A program made the position numbers and the translations under genes. 64,000 bases of DNA from Chryseobacterium endalhagicum (lineage in GTDB: Bacteria > Bacteroidota > Bacteroidia > Flavobacteriales > Weeksellaceae): positions 757,856 through 821,855 of the forward strand of contig NZ_JAELVM010000001.1 in NCBI RefSeq assembly GCF_016745235.1, in the 5' to 3' direction. This document shows positions 1 through 8,836 of the stretch, one piece after another (position 1 is the stretch's first letter; each line of letters starts with the position of its first letter). The notes below the pieces were generated by a model, which saw only the letters and a program-made list of their open reading frames with translations, was not told where the DNA came from and ran no database searches.

Positions 1-30
1 GATACCTCAAAAGATAAAACTAATGAGTGA
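1..30 (+). CDS. 3' end of upstream gene, probably lpxD (partial)
   Basis: The first 30 bases read as an open frame ending DTSKDKTNE and a TGA at 28-30, overlapping the next start codon by 8 bases. A second frame also closes early (TAA at 15-17), so the frame choice is uncertain. Gene order in Flavobacteriia, where lpxD precedes lpxC/fabZ, suggests this is the C-terminus of LpxD. That is an inference from context, since too little sequence is present to recognise the protein. Confidence 0.35.
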   Translation, partial: DTSKDKTNE

Positions 31-1420
31 TATGCAAAAAACACTCCAGGAAGAAGTAACGCTTTCTGGAATTGGCCTTCATACAGGTAAAGAAGTAAAA
101 CTTACCATTAAACCTGCTAAAGAAAATACAGGTTTTGTGTTCGTAAGGACAGATCTAGAGGGACATCCTCAGGTAGAAGCTGATGTAAATTATGTAGTAG
201 CTACAGAAAGAGGAACCACATTAGAGAAATTAGGCGTAAAAATTACTACCTGTGAGCACCTTCTGGCTGCGTTAGTAGGTTGTGATATTGATAATGCCAT
301 TCTTGAAATGGATGCTTCCGAGCCTCCGATTTTAGATGGATCCTCTAAATTCTTTGTTGAAGCTATCGAAAGCGTAGGAATAGCAGAACAGAATATTGCC
401 AGAGAATACCTGGTGATCAAAGAAGTACTGAGCTATGCAGATCCGGCATCAGGATCAGAAATTACCATCATTCCTTCCGATACGTACGAAGTGACTACCA
501 TGGTAGATTTTGGAACCAAAGTATTGGGAACTCAGAACGCTACCCTTAAAAATATTTCAGAATTTAAAGACGAAATTTCTTCTGCCAGAACATTCAGCTT
601 TCTGCATGAACTGGAAATGCTTCTTGATCACGGATTGATCAGAGGTGGAGATATTTCTAATGCCATTGTATATGTAGATAAGGATCTTACTCCTGATACT
701 ACTGAAAAACTGAAAAAAGCATTCGGGAAAGACAATGTGTCTATCAGACCGAATGGTATTCTGGATAATCTTACATTGAATTATCCTAACGAAGCGGCAA
801 GACATAAATTACTGGATGTAATTGGTGACCTTGCTTTAGCAGGCGTAAAAATAAAAGGAAAGGTGATTGCAAACAAACCTGGACATTATGTGAATACTCA
901 GTTTGCAAAAAAATTAAACCGTCAGTGGAAATTGCAAAAGAAAAAAAACGTACCGGATTTTGATTTAACCAAAGAACCGGTTTTTGATATCAATGGAATC
1001 ATGAAGCTTATGCCTCACAGACCTCCGTTCTTATTAATAGATAAAGTTCTTGAGCTTTCAGATTCCCATGTAGTAGGTCTGAAAAATGTAACGATGAACG
1101 AGCCTTTCTTCGTAGGACATTTCCCTAAAGAACCTGTGATGCCGGGCGTACTGCAGGTAGAAGCTTTAGCACAGACAGGAGGAATTCTTGTATTGGCAAG
1201 TGTTCCCGATCCTGAAAACTATTCCACCTACTTCATTAAAATAGATAAAGTAAAATTCAAAAGAAAAGTAGTTCCGGGTGATACTATGATTTTCAAAATT
1301 GAATTGATAGAGCCTATCAGAAGAGGAATTGTACACATGCAGGGGTACGGATATGTAGGAGATACTGTAGCTGTAGAAGCTGAACTAATGGCCCAAGTCG
1401 CAAAAAATAAAGTTGATTAA
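23..1420 (+). CDS. lpxC/fabZ: Bifunctional LpxC/FabZ: UDP-3-O-acyl-GlcNAc deacetylase fused to 3-hydroxyacyl-ACP dehydratase
   Basis: A 465-aa two-domain enzyme. The N-terminal ~305 residues are LpxC, the zinc deacetylase that commits to lipid A synthesis; TCEHLLAAL around His79 and HKLLD around His261 fit the metal and catalytic motifs. Residues ~320-465 are FabZ, which dehydrates 3-hydroxyacyl-ACP; LMPHRPPFLLID (His332) and GHFPKEPVMPGVLQVEA carry its catalytic His and Glu. The fusion is well known in Bacteroidota and couples lipid A synthesis to fatty-acid supply from a shared hydroxyacyl-ACP pool. The ATG overlaps the end of the preceding frame, and lpxA starts immediately after the stop, so the genes are almost certainly one operon. 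Cytoplasmic. Confidence 0.96.
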   Translation: MSDMQKTLQEEVTLSGIGLHTGKEVKLTIKPAKENTGFVFVRTDLEGHPQVEADVNYVVATERGTTLEKLGVKITTCEHLLAALVGCDIDNAILEMDASEPPILDGSSKFFVEAIESVGIAEQNIAREYLVIKEVLSYADPASGSEITIIPSDTYEVTTMVDFGTKVLGTQNATLKNISEFKDEISSARTFSFLHELEMLLDHGLIRGGDISNAIVYVDKDLTPDTTEKLKKAFGKDNVSIRPNGILDNLTLNYPNEAARHKLLDVIGDLALAGVKIKGKVIANKPGHYVNTQFAKKLNRQWKLQKKKNVPDFDLTKEPVFDINGIMKLMPHRPPFLLIDKVLELSDSHVVGLKNVTMNEPFFVGHFPKEPVMPGVLQVEALAQTGGILVLASVPDPENYSTYFIKIDKVKFKRKVVPGDTMIFKIELIEPIRRGIVHMQGYGYVGDTVAVEAELMAQVAKNKVD

Positions 1421-2218
1421 ATGATTCATCAATTAGCCGCCGTAGATAAACGTGCAAAAATCAGCAAAAACGTTATTGTAGAACCGTTTACTACAATTGC
1501 AGGAGACGTGGAAATTGGAGAAGGAAGCTGGATCGGTCCCAATGTTACCATTATGGATGGAGCCAGAATAGGAAAGAACTGCAGGATTTTCCCCGGAACA
1601 GTTATTTCAGCCATTCCTCAGGATCTCAAGTTTGACGGCGAAGATACCCAGGTGATCATCGGCGACGAAACCACCATCAGAGAATGCGTTACCGTAAACA
1701 GGGGAACAAAAGCTCTTGGGTTCACAAAAATAGGTAAGAACTGCCTGATTATGGCGACTTCACATATTGCTCACGATTGTGTCATCGGTGATCATGTGAT
1801 CATCGTTAATGGCTGTGGTATTGCCGGACACGTGGAAATTGGTGATTATACTGTAATGGGAGGGCTTAGTGCCGTACACCAGTTTGGTAAAATCGGTAAG
1901 CATGTGATGATCTCAGGAGGAACTCTGGTAAGAAAAGATATTCCGCCTTACGTAAAAGTAGCAAGAGAGCCTATGTCTTATGCAGGGATCAATTCAGTAG
2001 GATTGAGAAGAAGAGGATTTACCAATGAGAAGATCTTCGAAATCCAAAAGATCTACAGAGCTATTTTCCAGATGAAGATGAATGTTTCCCAGGCTATTTC
2101 GCATATTGAAAAAGAAATGCTTCCTACTGCGGAAAGAGATGAGATTCTTCAGTTTATCCAAAACTCTCCTAGAGGTATTGTGAAAGGCTACGGAACCGGA
2201 AAAGACAGTAACTCTTAA
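1421..2218 (+). CDS. lpxA: Acyl-ACP--UDP-N-acetylglucosamine O-acyltransferase
   Basis: A 265-aa left-handed beta-helix acyltransferase, the usual length for LpxA. Hexapeptide repeats such as VEIGEGSWIG and ARIGKNC run through the first ~190 residues. The catalytic His lies in SHIAHDCVIG, and the C-terminal helical part (from about residue 190) is complete. It transfers a 3-hydroxyacyl chain from ACP to UDP-GlcNAc, the first step of lipid A synthesis. It begins on the base after the lpxC/fabZ stop codon, implying translational coupling and matched dosage of the first two pathway steps. Confidence 0.95.
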   Translation: MIHQLAAVDKRAKISKNVIVEPFTTIAGDVEIGEGSWIGPNVTIMDGARIGKNCRIFPGTVISAIPQDLKFDGEDTQVIIGDETTIRECVTVNRGTKALGFTKIGKNCLIMATSHIAHDCVIGDHVIIVNGCGIAGHVEIGDYTVMGGLSAVHQFGKIGKHVMISGGTLVRKDIPPYVKVAREPMSYAGINSVGLRRRGFTNEKIFEIQKIYRAIFQMKMNVSQAISHIEKEMLPTAERDEILQFIQNSPRGIVKGYGTGKDSNS

Positions 2219-2246
2219 TCCGATAAAACATATAAACACTCAACAT

Positions 2247-2633
2247 ATGAAAAGCTTATTATTAATTCTTGCCGTTTTGTCTTCAGCAGCAGTTTGGGGA
2301 CAGGAAAAAAACAGTTCAGCATCAAAAGCTGAGAAAAAGACTTCCAGACCTCTTATTGAAAGAGTCAAGACCCAGGAGAATGATAGTATTGCTAAAAAGA
2401 ATGTTGGGAATTTCATGCAGAAAAGCAAATACAGTGACTCATACATGAATCCGGTACAGAATAATTCGGCCGTTCAGTATAATGTCAACCAGCTTCAGCA
2501 GAATAATATGAACTTTAATAATTCTACCAACGGTTCATTTATCTCACCATCCGGTAAGGTAATCAACCCAAATCCGGTAGGGAATCAGAGAGTTCCGGGA
2601 ACTACAACAGTTCCTATTTTTAAAACAAAATAA
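2247..2633 (+). CDS. Small secreted protein of unknown function
   Basis: A 128-aa protein that I do not recognise. It starts with a signal peptide (MKSLLLILAVLSSAAVWGQ, cleavage probably after the Gly or near the following Gln). The mature part is Lys/Ser-rich, then Asn/Gln-rich, with a stretch resembling a conserved tail (NGSFISPSGKVINPN). No cysteines or transmembrane segments occur after the signal. It sits between lpxA and efp with short gaps (28 and 18 bp), so it is probably co-transcribed with them. A periplasmic or surface location is inferred from the signal peptide only. Confidence 0.75.
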   Translation: MKSLLLILAVLSSAAVWGQEKNSSASKAEKKTSRPLIERVKTQENDSIAKKNVGNFMQKSKYSDSYMNPVQNNSAVQYNVNQLQQNNMNFNNSTNGSFISPSGKVINPNPVGNQRVPGTTTVPIFKTK

Positions 2634-2651
2634 AAACAGTAATATAAATTA

Positions 2652-3215
2652 ATGGCAACAAGTAACGATATCAGAAAGGGACTTTGCATTGAGTACAGTA
2701 ACGATATTTTTAAAGTAATAGAGTTTCTTCACGTAAAACCTGGGAAAGGACCGGCTTTCGTAAGAACAAAACTTAAATCAGTAACTAACGGGAAAGTGAT
2801 TGATAATACTTTCTCTGCAGGGCACAAAATTGAAGAAGTAAAAGTAATCACAAGAAAGTTCCAGTATCTTTATGATGATGAGAACGGATTCCACTTCATG
2901 AATAATGATGACTACTCTCAGTTATACCTGAACAAAGAAATGATTGAAAACGCTCAGTTTATGAAAGCGGGTGAAGAAGTAACAATCATTCTGAAAGAAG
3001 CTGATGAAACTCCACTTTCTGCAGAACTTCCTCAGTCTGTATATCTTGAAGTTATTGAAGCTGATCCGGGAGTAAAAGGAAATACAGCGACCAATGCTCT
3101 TAAAAACTCAATCGTTGAAACCGGTGCCAGAGTAATGGTTCCTCTTTTCATCGAGCCGGGAGACAAAATTAAAGTAAGCACAGAAGACGGAAGCTACTTA
3201 GAAAGAGTAAAATAA
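2652..3215 (+). CDS. efp: Elongation factor P
   Basis: A 187-aa protein of normal EF-P length with three beta-barrel domains. The N-terminal KOW-like domain (residues 1-65) includes the loop VKPGKGPAFVRTKLK, where the Lys of KPGKGPA is the residue usually modified in EF-P. The C-terminal OB domain ends with GDKIKVSTEDGSYLERVK, the typical EF-P signature. It rescues ribosomes stalled at polyproline. It follows the lipid A genes closely, an order common in Flavobacteriia, and is followed by a hairpin terminator. Confidence 0.97.
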   Translation: MATSNDIRKGLCIEYSNDIFKVIEFLHVKPGKGPAFVRTKLKSVTNGKVIDNTFSAGHKIEEVKVITRKFQYLYDDENGFHFMNNDDYSQLYLNKEMIENAQFMKAGEEVTIILKEADETPLSAELPQSVYLEVIEADPGVKGNTATNALKNSIVETGARVMVPLFIEPGDKIKVSTEDGSYLERVK

Positions 3216-3229
3216 GAATTAAATTTACA

Positions 3230-3268
3230 TAAATTCGGTTTGCATCAGCAGTCCGAATTTTGTTTTTA
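3230..3268 (+). terminator. Probable intrinsic terminator after efp
   Basis: Arms AAATTCGG and CCGAATTT enclose a 15-base loop and are followed by TTGTTTTT. It lies 15 bases past the efp stop and before the next start at 3287. Confidence 0.6.
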
Positions 3269-3286
3269 TAAGAAAATCAAATTGTT

Positions 3287-4189
3287 ATGAGATTCCATTC
3301 TCCGCAAAAGCTCAAAACCATTGCCGAATTAATAGGCGCTGAATTTGTTGGCCCGGAAGACTTTGAAGTATTGGGAACCAACGAAATCCACATGGTAAAA
3401 CAGGGCGAGATTGTTTTCGTCAATCACCCCAAATACTATGATAAAGCTTTAAATTCCGAAGCTACCATCATTTTGATCGACAAAAAGGTAGAATGCCCGG
3501 AAGGGAAAGCGCTATTGGTTTCTGATGATCCTTTCAGAGACTTTAACAAGATCAATACTCACTTTACGAGAATATATAATTTCACAGAAGAACTTCACGA
3601 TGCTGAAATAGGCGAGGGAACAAGAATTCACTCCTCAGCAGTGATTGGAAACAATGTGAAGATCGGGAAAAACAGCCTGATCTTTCCTAATGTGGTAATT
3701 GGTGACCGAAGCGTTATCGGTGATAATGTGATCATCCAGTCCGGAACGGTACTGGGTGGAGATGCCTTTTATTACAGAAAACTCAACGGAAATTTCGACC
3801 GCCTGATCTCCGTAGGAAATGTGGTGATTGAAAATAATGTGGAAATCGGAAATAACTGTACAATCGACAGGGGAGTTACAGATTCTACCATCATCGGTGA
3901 AGGATCAGTCCTTGACAATCAGATCCAGATCGGACATGATACCGTGATCGGTAAAAAATGCCTGATAGCATCACAGGTGGGCATCGCCGGCTGCTGCGTC
4001 ATCGGAGATGAAGTAACGCTTTGGGGGCAGGTAGGCATCGCTTCCGGGAATAAAATTGAAGCAGGATCTGTGATTCTTGGTAAAACAGGAGTGAACAGAG
4101 ATCTTAAAAAAGGAACTTATATCGGGATGTTTGCAGAAGATTTCAAAGGCTATCTGAAAAAAGAAGTAAAGCTGAGAAATCTCAAATAA
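3287..4189 (+). CDS. LpxD-like UDP-3-O-acylglucosamine N-acyltransferase paralog
   Basis: A 300-aa protein with an LpxD architecture: an N-terminal uridine-binding-like domain (residues 1-105, including [17 protein letters not shown]), then a left-handed beta-helix of hexapeptide repeats to about residue 270 and a short helical tail. QIGHDTVIG matches the region of the catalytic His in LpxD. LpxD adds the N-linked hydroxyacyl chain to UDP-3-O-acyl-GlcN. The bona fide lpxD probably lies just upstream of this window, so this would be a second copy, shorter than the usual ~340 aa. It may have a different acyl chain preference or substrate; that is inference. Confidence 0.82.
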   Translation: MRFHSPQKLKTIAELIGAEFVGPEDFEVLGTNEIHMVKQGEIVFVNHPKYYDKALNSEATIILIDKKVECPEGKALLVSDDPFRDFNKINTHFTRIYNFTEELHDAEIGEGTRIHSSAVIGNNVKIGKNSLIFPNVVIGDRSVIGDNVIIQSGTVLGGDAFYYRKLNGNFDRLISVGNVVIENNVEIGNNCTIDRGVTDSTIIGEGSVLDNQIQIGHDTVIGKKCLIASQVGIAGCCVIGDEVTLWGQVGIASGNKIEAGSVILGKTGVNRDLKKGTYIGMFAEDFKGYLKKEVKLRNLK

Positions 4190-4203
4190 ACTATTCACTT
4201 GGT

Positions 4204-4237
4204 TTTGTCCAAAATCAAAGAAAAATAAGTAAATTTG
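4204..4237 (+). promoter_or_regulatory. Bacteroidota-type promoter before sucD
   Basis: TTTG at 4204-4207 and TAAATTTG at 4230-4237, 22 bases apart, resemble the TTTG / TAnnTTTG consensus. The box is 43 bases upstream of the sucD ATG. Confidence 0.5.
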
Positions 4238-4280
4238 TGAGCATTAATAAAATATTTAAATAAATTAAAACATCAATAAA

Positions 4281-5153
4281 ATGTCAATTTTAGTAAACAA
4301 AGATTCTAAAGTAATTGTACAAGGATTTACAGGGAACGAAGGTACTTTCCACGCGGGCCAGATGATTGAATACGGAACCAACGTAGTAGGCGGGGTTACT
4401 CCGGGAAAAGGAGGATCTGAGCACTTAGGGAAGCCTGTATTTAATACAGTGGCTGATGCTGTGGCAAAAGCCGGAGCTAACGTAAGTATCATTTTCGTAC
4501 CTCCTGCATTCGCTGCTGACGCGATCATGGAAGCTGCTGAAGCAGGGATCAAAGTTATCGTATGTATTACTGAAGGTATTCCGGTAGCAGATATGGTAAA
4601 AGTAAAATCTTATATCGCTGACAGAGACTGCAGACTGATCGGTCCGAACTGTCCTGGAATTATTACTTCTGATGAAGCTAAAATTGGTATTATGCCAGGT
4701 TTCGTTTTCAAAAAAGGTAAAGTAGGTATCGTTTCAAAATCAGGTACTCTTACTTACGAAGCTGCTGACCAGGTAGTAAAAGCCGGTTTCGGTGTTTCTA
4801 CAGCAATCGGTATCGGTGGTGACCCAATTATCGGAACTACCACAAGAGAAGCTTTGGAATTGTTTATCAACGATCCTGAAACTGAAGCGGTAGTAATGAT
4901 TGGTGAAATTGGTGGTGGATTAGAAGCTGAAGCTGCAAGATGGTACAAAGCTAGCGGATCTACTAAGCCGGTTGTAGGATTTATCGCAGGACAAACTGCT
5001 CCTAAAGGTAGAACTATGGGACACGCCGGAGCTATTGTAGGTGGTGATGAAGATACTGCTCAGGCTAAAATGGAAATCATGAGAGAAAACGGAATCAACG
5101 TTGTAGATTCTCCTGCTGACATTGGTGCTACTGTTGCAAAAGTTCTTGGATAA
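4281..5153 (+). CDS. sucD: Succinyl-CoA synthetase (ADP/GDP-forming) alpha subunit
   Basis: A 290-aa protein of normal SucD length. The N-terminal CoA-binding Rossmann domain contains [13 protein letters not shown] and GGVTPGKGG. The ligase domain carries the phosphorylated His in [11 protein letters not shown] (about residue 248). It interconverts succinyl-CoA and succinate with substrate-level phosphorylation in the TCA cycle, together with SucC encoded elsewhere. The gene has its own promoter-like sequence and is followed after 26 bp by a porin-like gene, which may be co-transcribed. Confidence 0.97.
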   Translation: MSILVNKDSKVIVQGFTGNEGTFHAGQMIEYGTNVVGGVTPGKGGSEHLGKPVFNTVADAVAKAGANVSIIFVPPAFAADAIMEAAEAGIKVIVCITEGIPVADMVKVKSYIADRDCRLIGPNCPGIITSDEAKIGIMPGFVFKKGKVGIVSKSGTLTYEAADQVVKAGFGVSTAIGIGGDPIIGTTTREALELFINDPETEAVVMIGEIGGGLEAEAARWYKASGSTKPVVGFIAGQTAPKGRTMGHAGAIVGGDEDTAQAKMEIMRENGINVVDSPADIGATVAKVLG

Positions 5154-5179
5154 ACATTACACAATACAAACCAAAACAT

Positions 5180-5857
5180 ATGAAAAAACTTTTATTAACC
5201 ACAGCATTGACCCTTTCAACCTTGTCTTTTGCCCAGATTGATTTCAAAAGCACAAGATTCGGTGTTACAGCAGGTGGTAACTATTCCAGAGTAAGAAATG
5301 CTCATAACCCTTCCGGTCCGAGGTATGCGTTCCAGGGCGGAGTTTTGGCTCTAATCCCTGTAGGAAAAGCAAACCAGTTCTATATTCAGCCCGAAGTTCT
5401 GTACTATGGTGCTGGAGAAACCGGAAAAGATAAAGATGCTAAATCAAAAGATGGTTATGATGCAGTGTACGGTAACAATTACCTGAGTGTACCTGTTTAT
5501 TTCAAAGGATATTTTTCTGAGGCTGAATCAGAATTCTTTGGAATGATAGGACCAAGATTTAACTTTCTGATGAGTCAGAACGTTAAAAACGCTCCGGCAG
5601 ACAGGCCGTATTATGATCCGGATTATGTTATTACAGACTCTAAATATCCAGCGGGAGTGAGTGGAAAAGCAGCAAGCTTTAACTTTGCTCTTGGATTAGG
5701 AGTAGGCTATAGCTACAAGAGACAGCTGGAAGTAGCTCTTAAGTACGACTTAGGCCTTTCAAATACTTATCCTGATCTTGCTAAAGACAAAGGAGGTACC
5801 GATAAAGGTAAGTCTGAGCAGGTGATCAGCCTTAGCTTAAGCTACATTTTCAAATAG
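5180..5857 (+). CDS. Outer-membrane beta-barrel (porin-family, PorT-like) protein
   Basis: A 225-aa protein with a signal peptide (MKKLLLTTALTLSTLSFAQ) followed by alternating amphipathic strands such as FGVTAGGNYSRV and LEVALKYDLGLS. It ends in a typical C-terminal barrel strand, QVISLSLSYIFK. Length and pattern fit the small 8- to 10-stranded 'outer membrane beta-barrel' families of Bacteroidota. Its cargo or role cannot be read from sequence. It lies 26 bp after sucD and is closed by a strong terminator. Confidence 0.8.
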   Translation: MKKLLLTTALTLSTLSFAQIDFKSTRFGVTAGGNYSRVRNAHNPSGPRYAFQGGVLALIPVGKANQFYIQPEVLYYGAGETGKDKDAKSKDGYDAVYGNNYLSVPVYFKGYFSEAESEFFGMIGPRFNFLMSQNVKNAPADRPYYDPDYVITDSKYPAGVSGKAASFNFALGLGVGYSYKRQLEVALKYDLGLSNTYPDLAKDKGGTDKGKSEQVISLSLSYIFK

Positions 5858-5880
5858 AATAATTCGTTATTCAGATATAA

Positions 5881-5918
5881 AAAATCCCGGAAATTTTAAT
5901 TTCCGGGATTTGTGTTTT
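5881..5918 (+). terminator. Intrinsic terminator
   Basis: A perfect hairpin with arms AATCCCGGAAA and TTTCCGGGATT, followed by a T-rich run. It closes the sucD-porin unit. Confidence 0.8.
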
Positions 5919-6035
5919 ATACGATGTGATGAAGTCGGAAAATAGAAGAAAAGTTATTGAAGGTGTAAAGAGAACAACTGGAATCCGTTTCGGCACCTCC
6001 ATCCTCCATCTTCGGGCTTCCCAACCCTTAGTTTA

Positions 6036-7346
6036 TTATCCTCTGATCCACTTCCAGATCTCCTTCAAGGTAGCCTTATTGCCATACATTAAAATACCAA
6101 CGCGGTAGATTTTTCCGGCCAGGAATATCATAAAAATAGTAGTTCCCAATAATAACGTAATGGACAGCGCAATCTGCCATGCCGGAACCCCAAAAGGTAT
6201 CCTTGCAATCATGGCAACAGGCGATGTAAACGGAATAATAGACAGCCAGAAGCCCAGAGGACCGTCAGGATTGTTCATTAATGAAAAACTTCCGTACATT
6301 CCTAAAGTAAGCGGCAAAATAGCAAATAAAGTGAACTGCTGCGTCTCAGTTTCGTTATCTACGGCAGAACCTATGGCTGCATATATGGAACTGTAGAAAA
6401 TATATCCCAAAAGGAAAAACACTATGAATACGAAGATAATCAACGGGAAGTTCAGTTCCAGTAAGCTGTGCGAAACCTGTGTTGCAATCTGTGTAATATC
6501 AAGTTTGCTGGCCAGTTCCTCATTGCCTCCGGGAATATTCTTCTGAAAAGATGAAAATCCGGTATTTAAAACCAGTGCTCCCACGACGGACATAGAGATC
6601 CAGATCAGGAACTGCGTCAGAGCAACCAGCGTTACCCCTAATATTTTACCCATCATCAGCTCAAATGGCTTCACGGATGAAATAATAATCTCCACAACAC
6701 GGTTGTTCTTTTCTTCAAGCACACTTCTCATTACCCTTACTCCGTAAATAATGATGAACATGAATGTCACATACATTAAAAGGATGCTTAAACCGCTTTT
6801 TACTCCGAAAGCAAGATCGGAATCTTCCTTATTGTTATCAGAAACATTAATGGTTTTTAAAGTAAACCCTTTATCAAGGCTGTTCAGCTGCGTTTCCTGA
6901 ATGCCAAACTGCTTGATTTTTTCCTTTTTAATGACATCGGTGATATCAGAAACAATTTTCTGCTTCGTATCAAAGCCCATCTTGGAATTCACAATAAGCC
7001 TTGTTCCGTTTTCAAGAGCGGTATAATCCTGATCTTTCAGCTCGGGAAGGATAAGGATACCGTCCAGCGATTCATTATCTTTCAGATTATTGACTTTTGC
7101 TTTCTCGTCTGCAGCAGAAACAATGACGTAATTCAGTTTGTCATCAGATTTCAGCTGGTCCCTGAAAAGTCCGCTTTTATCCACAACCTCAATAATGCTG
7201 TGAGATTCATTGGCTTTAAACATAAGACCGATGACAGCTCCGAAACCAATCAGTAAAACAGGAGCGAGCAATGTCAGTATAATGAAGGATTTTTTCTTAA
7301 CCTGCGTAAGAAACTCCCTTTTGGTAATTAAAAAAATATTATTCAT
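6036..7346 (-). CDS. ABC-2 type transporter permease (NatB-like)
   Basis: A 436-aa membrane protein with one N-terminal transmembrane helix (around residues 22-42), a ~130-residue extracytoplasmic domain, and five or six helices in the C-terminal half. The sequence GLSILLMYVTFMFIIIYGVR begins the C-terminal membrane block, and VMRSVLEEKNNRVVEI is the coupling-helix motif typical of ABC-2/NatB permeases. It pairs with the ATPase directly upstream (5-bp gap). The likely role is Na+ or small-molecule efflux by analogy with NatAB, but the substrate is not readable from sequence. Confidence 0.88.
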   Translation of the reverse strand: MNNIFLITKREFLTQVKKKSFIILTLLAPVLLIGFGAVIGLMFKANESHSIIEVVDKSGLFRDQLKSDDKLNYVIVSAADEKAKVNNLKDNESLDGILILPELKDQDYTALENGTRLIVNSKMGFDTKQKIVSDITDVIKKEKIKQFGIQETQLNSLDKGFTLKTINVSDNNKEDSDLAFGVKSGLSILLMYVTFMFIIIYGVRVMRSVLEEKNNRVVEIIISSVKPFELMMGKILGVTLVALTQFLIWISMSVVGALVLNTGFSSFQKNIPGGNEELASKLDITQIATQVSHSLLELNFPLIIFVFIVFFLLGYIFYSSIYAAIGSAVDNETETQQFTLFAILPLTLGMYGSFSLMNNPDGPLGFWLSIIPFTSPVAMIARIPFGVPAWQIALSITLLLGTTIFMIFLAGKIYRVGILMYGNKATLKEIWKWIRG

Positions 7347-7351
7347 AAAAA

Positions 7352-8263
7352 TTAGGAATGATTGCTTACAGCATTAATAAACACTTCGTTCATGCTCGGG
7401 ATTTTCTCGTCGAATGACCTTATTTTTCCTACGTTGATCAGGTCCAGAAGAATATCATTCTGTCCGCTTTCATTTTTAAGATCAAAAGAAACCAGATTGT
7501 TTTCGTTGGAAAAATTAAAAATATCGTGGGTGCTTTTGAAATTTTCAAATTTAGCCTCATCGATCTCCGAAAGCGTTACCCCGAAAATATTTTTCTTAAA
7601 TTTTTCCCTTACATCAAAGACTCTTCCGTCGATGATCTTTTTAGAATTGTTGATCAATGCTACATAATCACACATTTCCTCCACACTTTCCATTCTGTGG
7701 GTAGAAAGGATAATTGTGGTTCCGTTGTTTTTAAGATCAATGATCTGATCTTTAATCAGGTTGGCGTTTACCGGATCAAAACCTGAGAAAGGCTCATCCA
7801 GGATCAGAAGATGCGGACGGTGAAGAACCGTTACCACAAACTGAATTTTCTGTGCCATCCCTTTTGAAAGTTCCGAAAGTTTCTTTTTCCACCACTGATC
7901 GATGTTCAGCTTTTCAAACCATTTTTTGGCTTCATTCAAAGCATCATTCTTGCTCATTCCTTTCAGTTCCCCGAAATACAGGATCTGGTCACCCACGCTC
8001 ATGTTTTTATACAGTCCGCGTTCTTCGGGCATATAGCCGATATCCCTGATATGGGTAGGATTAAGCTTGTTTCCATTGATAAATACATCGCCGGAATCGG
8101 CCTGGGTAATTTGGTTGATGATACGGATAAAAGAAGTTTTTCCGGCTCCGTTAGGGCCTAGAAGACCGTAAATACTGCCTTGAGGTACATGGATGCTGAA
8201 ATCATCCAATGCTACTTTCTTTCCGGCGCCATACGTCTTTCTGATATGTTCAGCTTTAAGCAT
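7352..8263 (-). CDS. ABC transporter ATP-binding protein (NatA-like)
   Basis: A 303-aa ABC ATPase. Walker A is GPNGAGKTS, the signature is ELSKGMAQKIQ (the LSKGM variant seen in ABC-2 export ATPases), and Walker B is LLILDEPFSGFD, with the switch His in STHRME. Residues after ~215 form a C-terminal domain typical of this subfamily (about 85 aa). It is the first gene of a two-gene operon with the permease 5 bp downstream, and it would energise that transporter at the inner membrane. Confidence 0.9.
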   Translation of the reverse strand: MLKAEHIRKTYGAGKKVALDDFSIHVPQGSIYGLLGPNGAGKTSFIRIINQITQADSGDVFINGNKLNPTHIRDIGYMPEERGLYKNMSVGDQILYFGELKGMSKNDALNEAKKWFEKLNIDQWWKKKLSELSKGMAQKIQFVVTVLHRPHLLILDEPFSGFDPVNANLIKDQIIDLKNNGTTIILSTHRMESVEEMCDYVALINNSKKIIDGRVFDVREKFKKNIFGVTLSEIDEAKFENFKSTHDIFNFSNENNLVSFDLKNESGQNDILLDLINVGKIRSFDEKIPSMNEVFINAVSNHS

Positions 8264-8337
8264 TCAATTGTTTTTATAATGAGTATAAAAAAGTTCTGAA
8301 AGTTACGGAATTATTAGGGCAGAACCGGTGTAAAAGA

Positions 8338-8366
8338 AAAAATCCTGATGATTATCAGGATTTAAT
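8338..8366 (-). terminator. Hairpin terminator after the small T9SS gene
   Basis: Arms AATCCTGAT and ATCAGGATT with a poly-T tract on the minus-strand transcript, immediately after the stop codon at 8368. Confidence 0.65.
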
Positions 8367-8367
8367 T

Positions 8368-8718
8368 TTATTGTTTTACGATTTGAGTTACCTTTTGGGT
8401 GTTATCGCTTAAAATATAGCGGATCAGATATTTTCCGGGTTTTAACTTTTCAATGTTGATCTCTCCGGAATTCATGTTGACAGAATAGTTGGCTACCTGC
8501 GTTCCTAAAATAGAATAAAAGGTTACACTTTTGATCTTTAAAGCAGAATCTTTTGCTTTGATCAGAAGGAAATCTTTTGCTGGATTTGGATACGCTACCA
8601 ATACACCGTCATCAGACTTCTGGGAAGGGGAACCCGGCTCTCTCAGCTGTGCTTGCATATTGTTGGAAAACCCAACGAAAGCGCCTATAAATAGAAATAA
8701 AAGTAAAAGTTTTTTCAT
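8368..8718 (-). CDS. Minimal type IX secretion cargo: signal peptide plus T9SS sorting domain
   Basis: A 116-aa protein. The start chosen is the Met opening a clean signal peptide (MKKLLLLFLFIGAFVGFSNN, then MQAQ); a longer frame upstream runs through hemB's divergent promoter and is unlikely. After a short linker (REPGSPSQKSDDG) comes a complete type A sorting domain: VAYPNPAKDFLLIK, YSILGTQV, INIEKLKPGKYLIRY and the final KVTQIVKQ. T9SS exports proteins bearing this domain across the outer membrane. There is almost nothing between signal and sorting domain, so the protein has no visible functional cargo. It is divergent from hemB. Confidence 0.85.
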   Translation of the reverse strand: MKKLLLLFLFIGAFVGFSNNMQAQLREPGSPSQKSDDGVLVAYPNPAKDFLLIKAKDSALKIKSVTFYSILGTQVANYSVNMNSGEINIEKLKPGKYLIRYILSDNTQKVTQIVKQ

Positions 8719-8800
8719 CAAATTATAATTTCTCGAATGTATTAAAACAAAAATAAACAATTCTACAATTCTACACAATAGTTTTTTATATAAGTTGTAG

Positions 8801-8808
8801 TAAATTTG
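8801..8808 (+). promoter_or_regulatory. Promoter -7 box of hemB
   Basis: TAAATTTG fits TAnnTTTG, 28 bases upstream of the hemB ATG. No convincing -33 TTTG is visible at the expected spacing. Confidence 0.45.
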
Positions 8809-8836
8809 TAGAAACTTATTCAAAAAGTATTCCAAA

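Noticed and set aside
5926..6108. 60-codon frame after the porin gene
   Set aside because: Overlaps the 3' end of the ABC permease on the opposite strand and lacks a ribosome-binding context.
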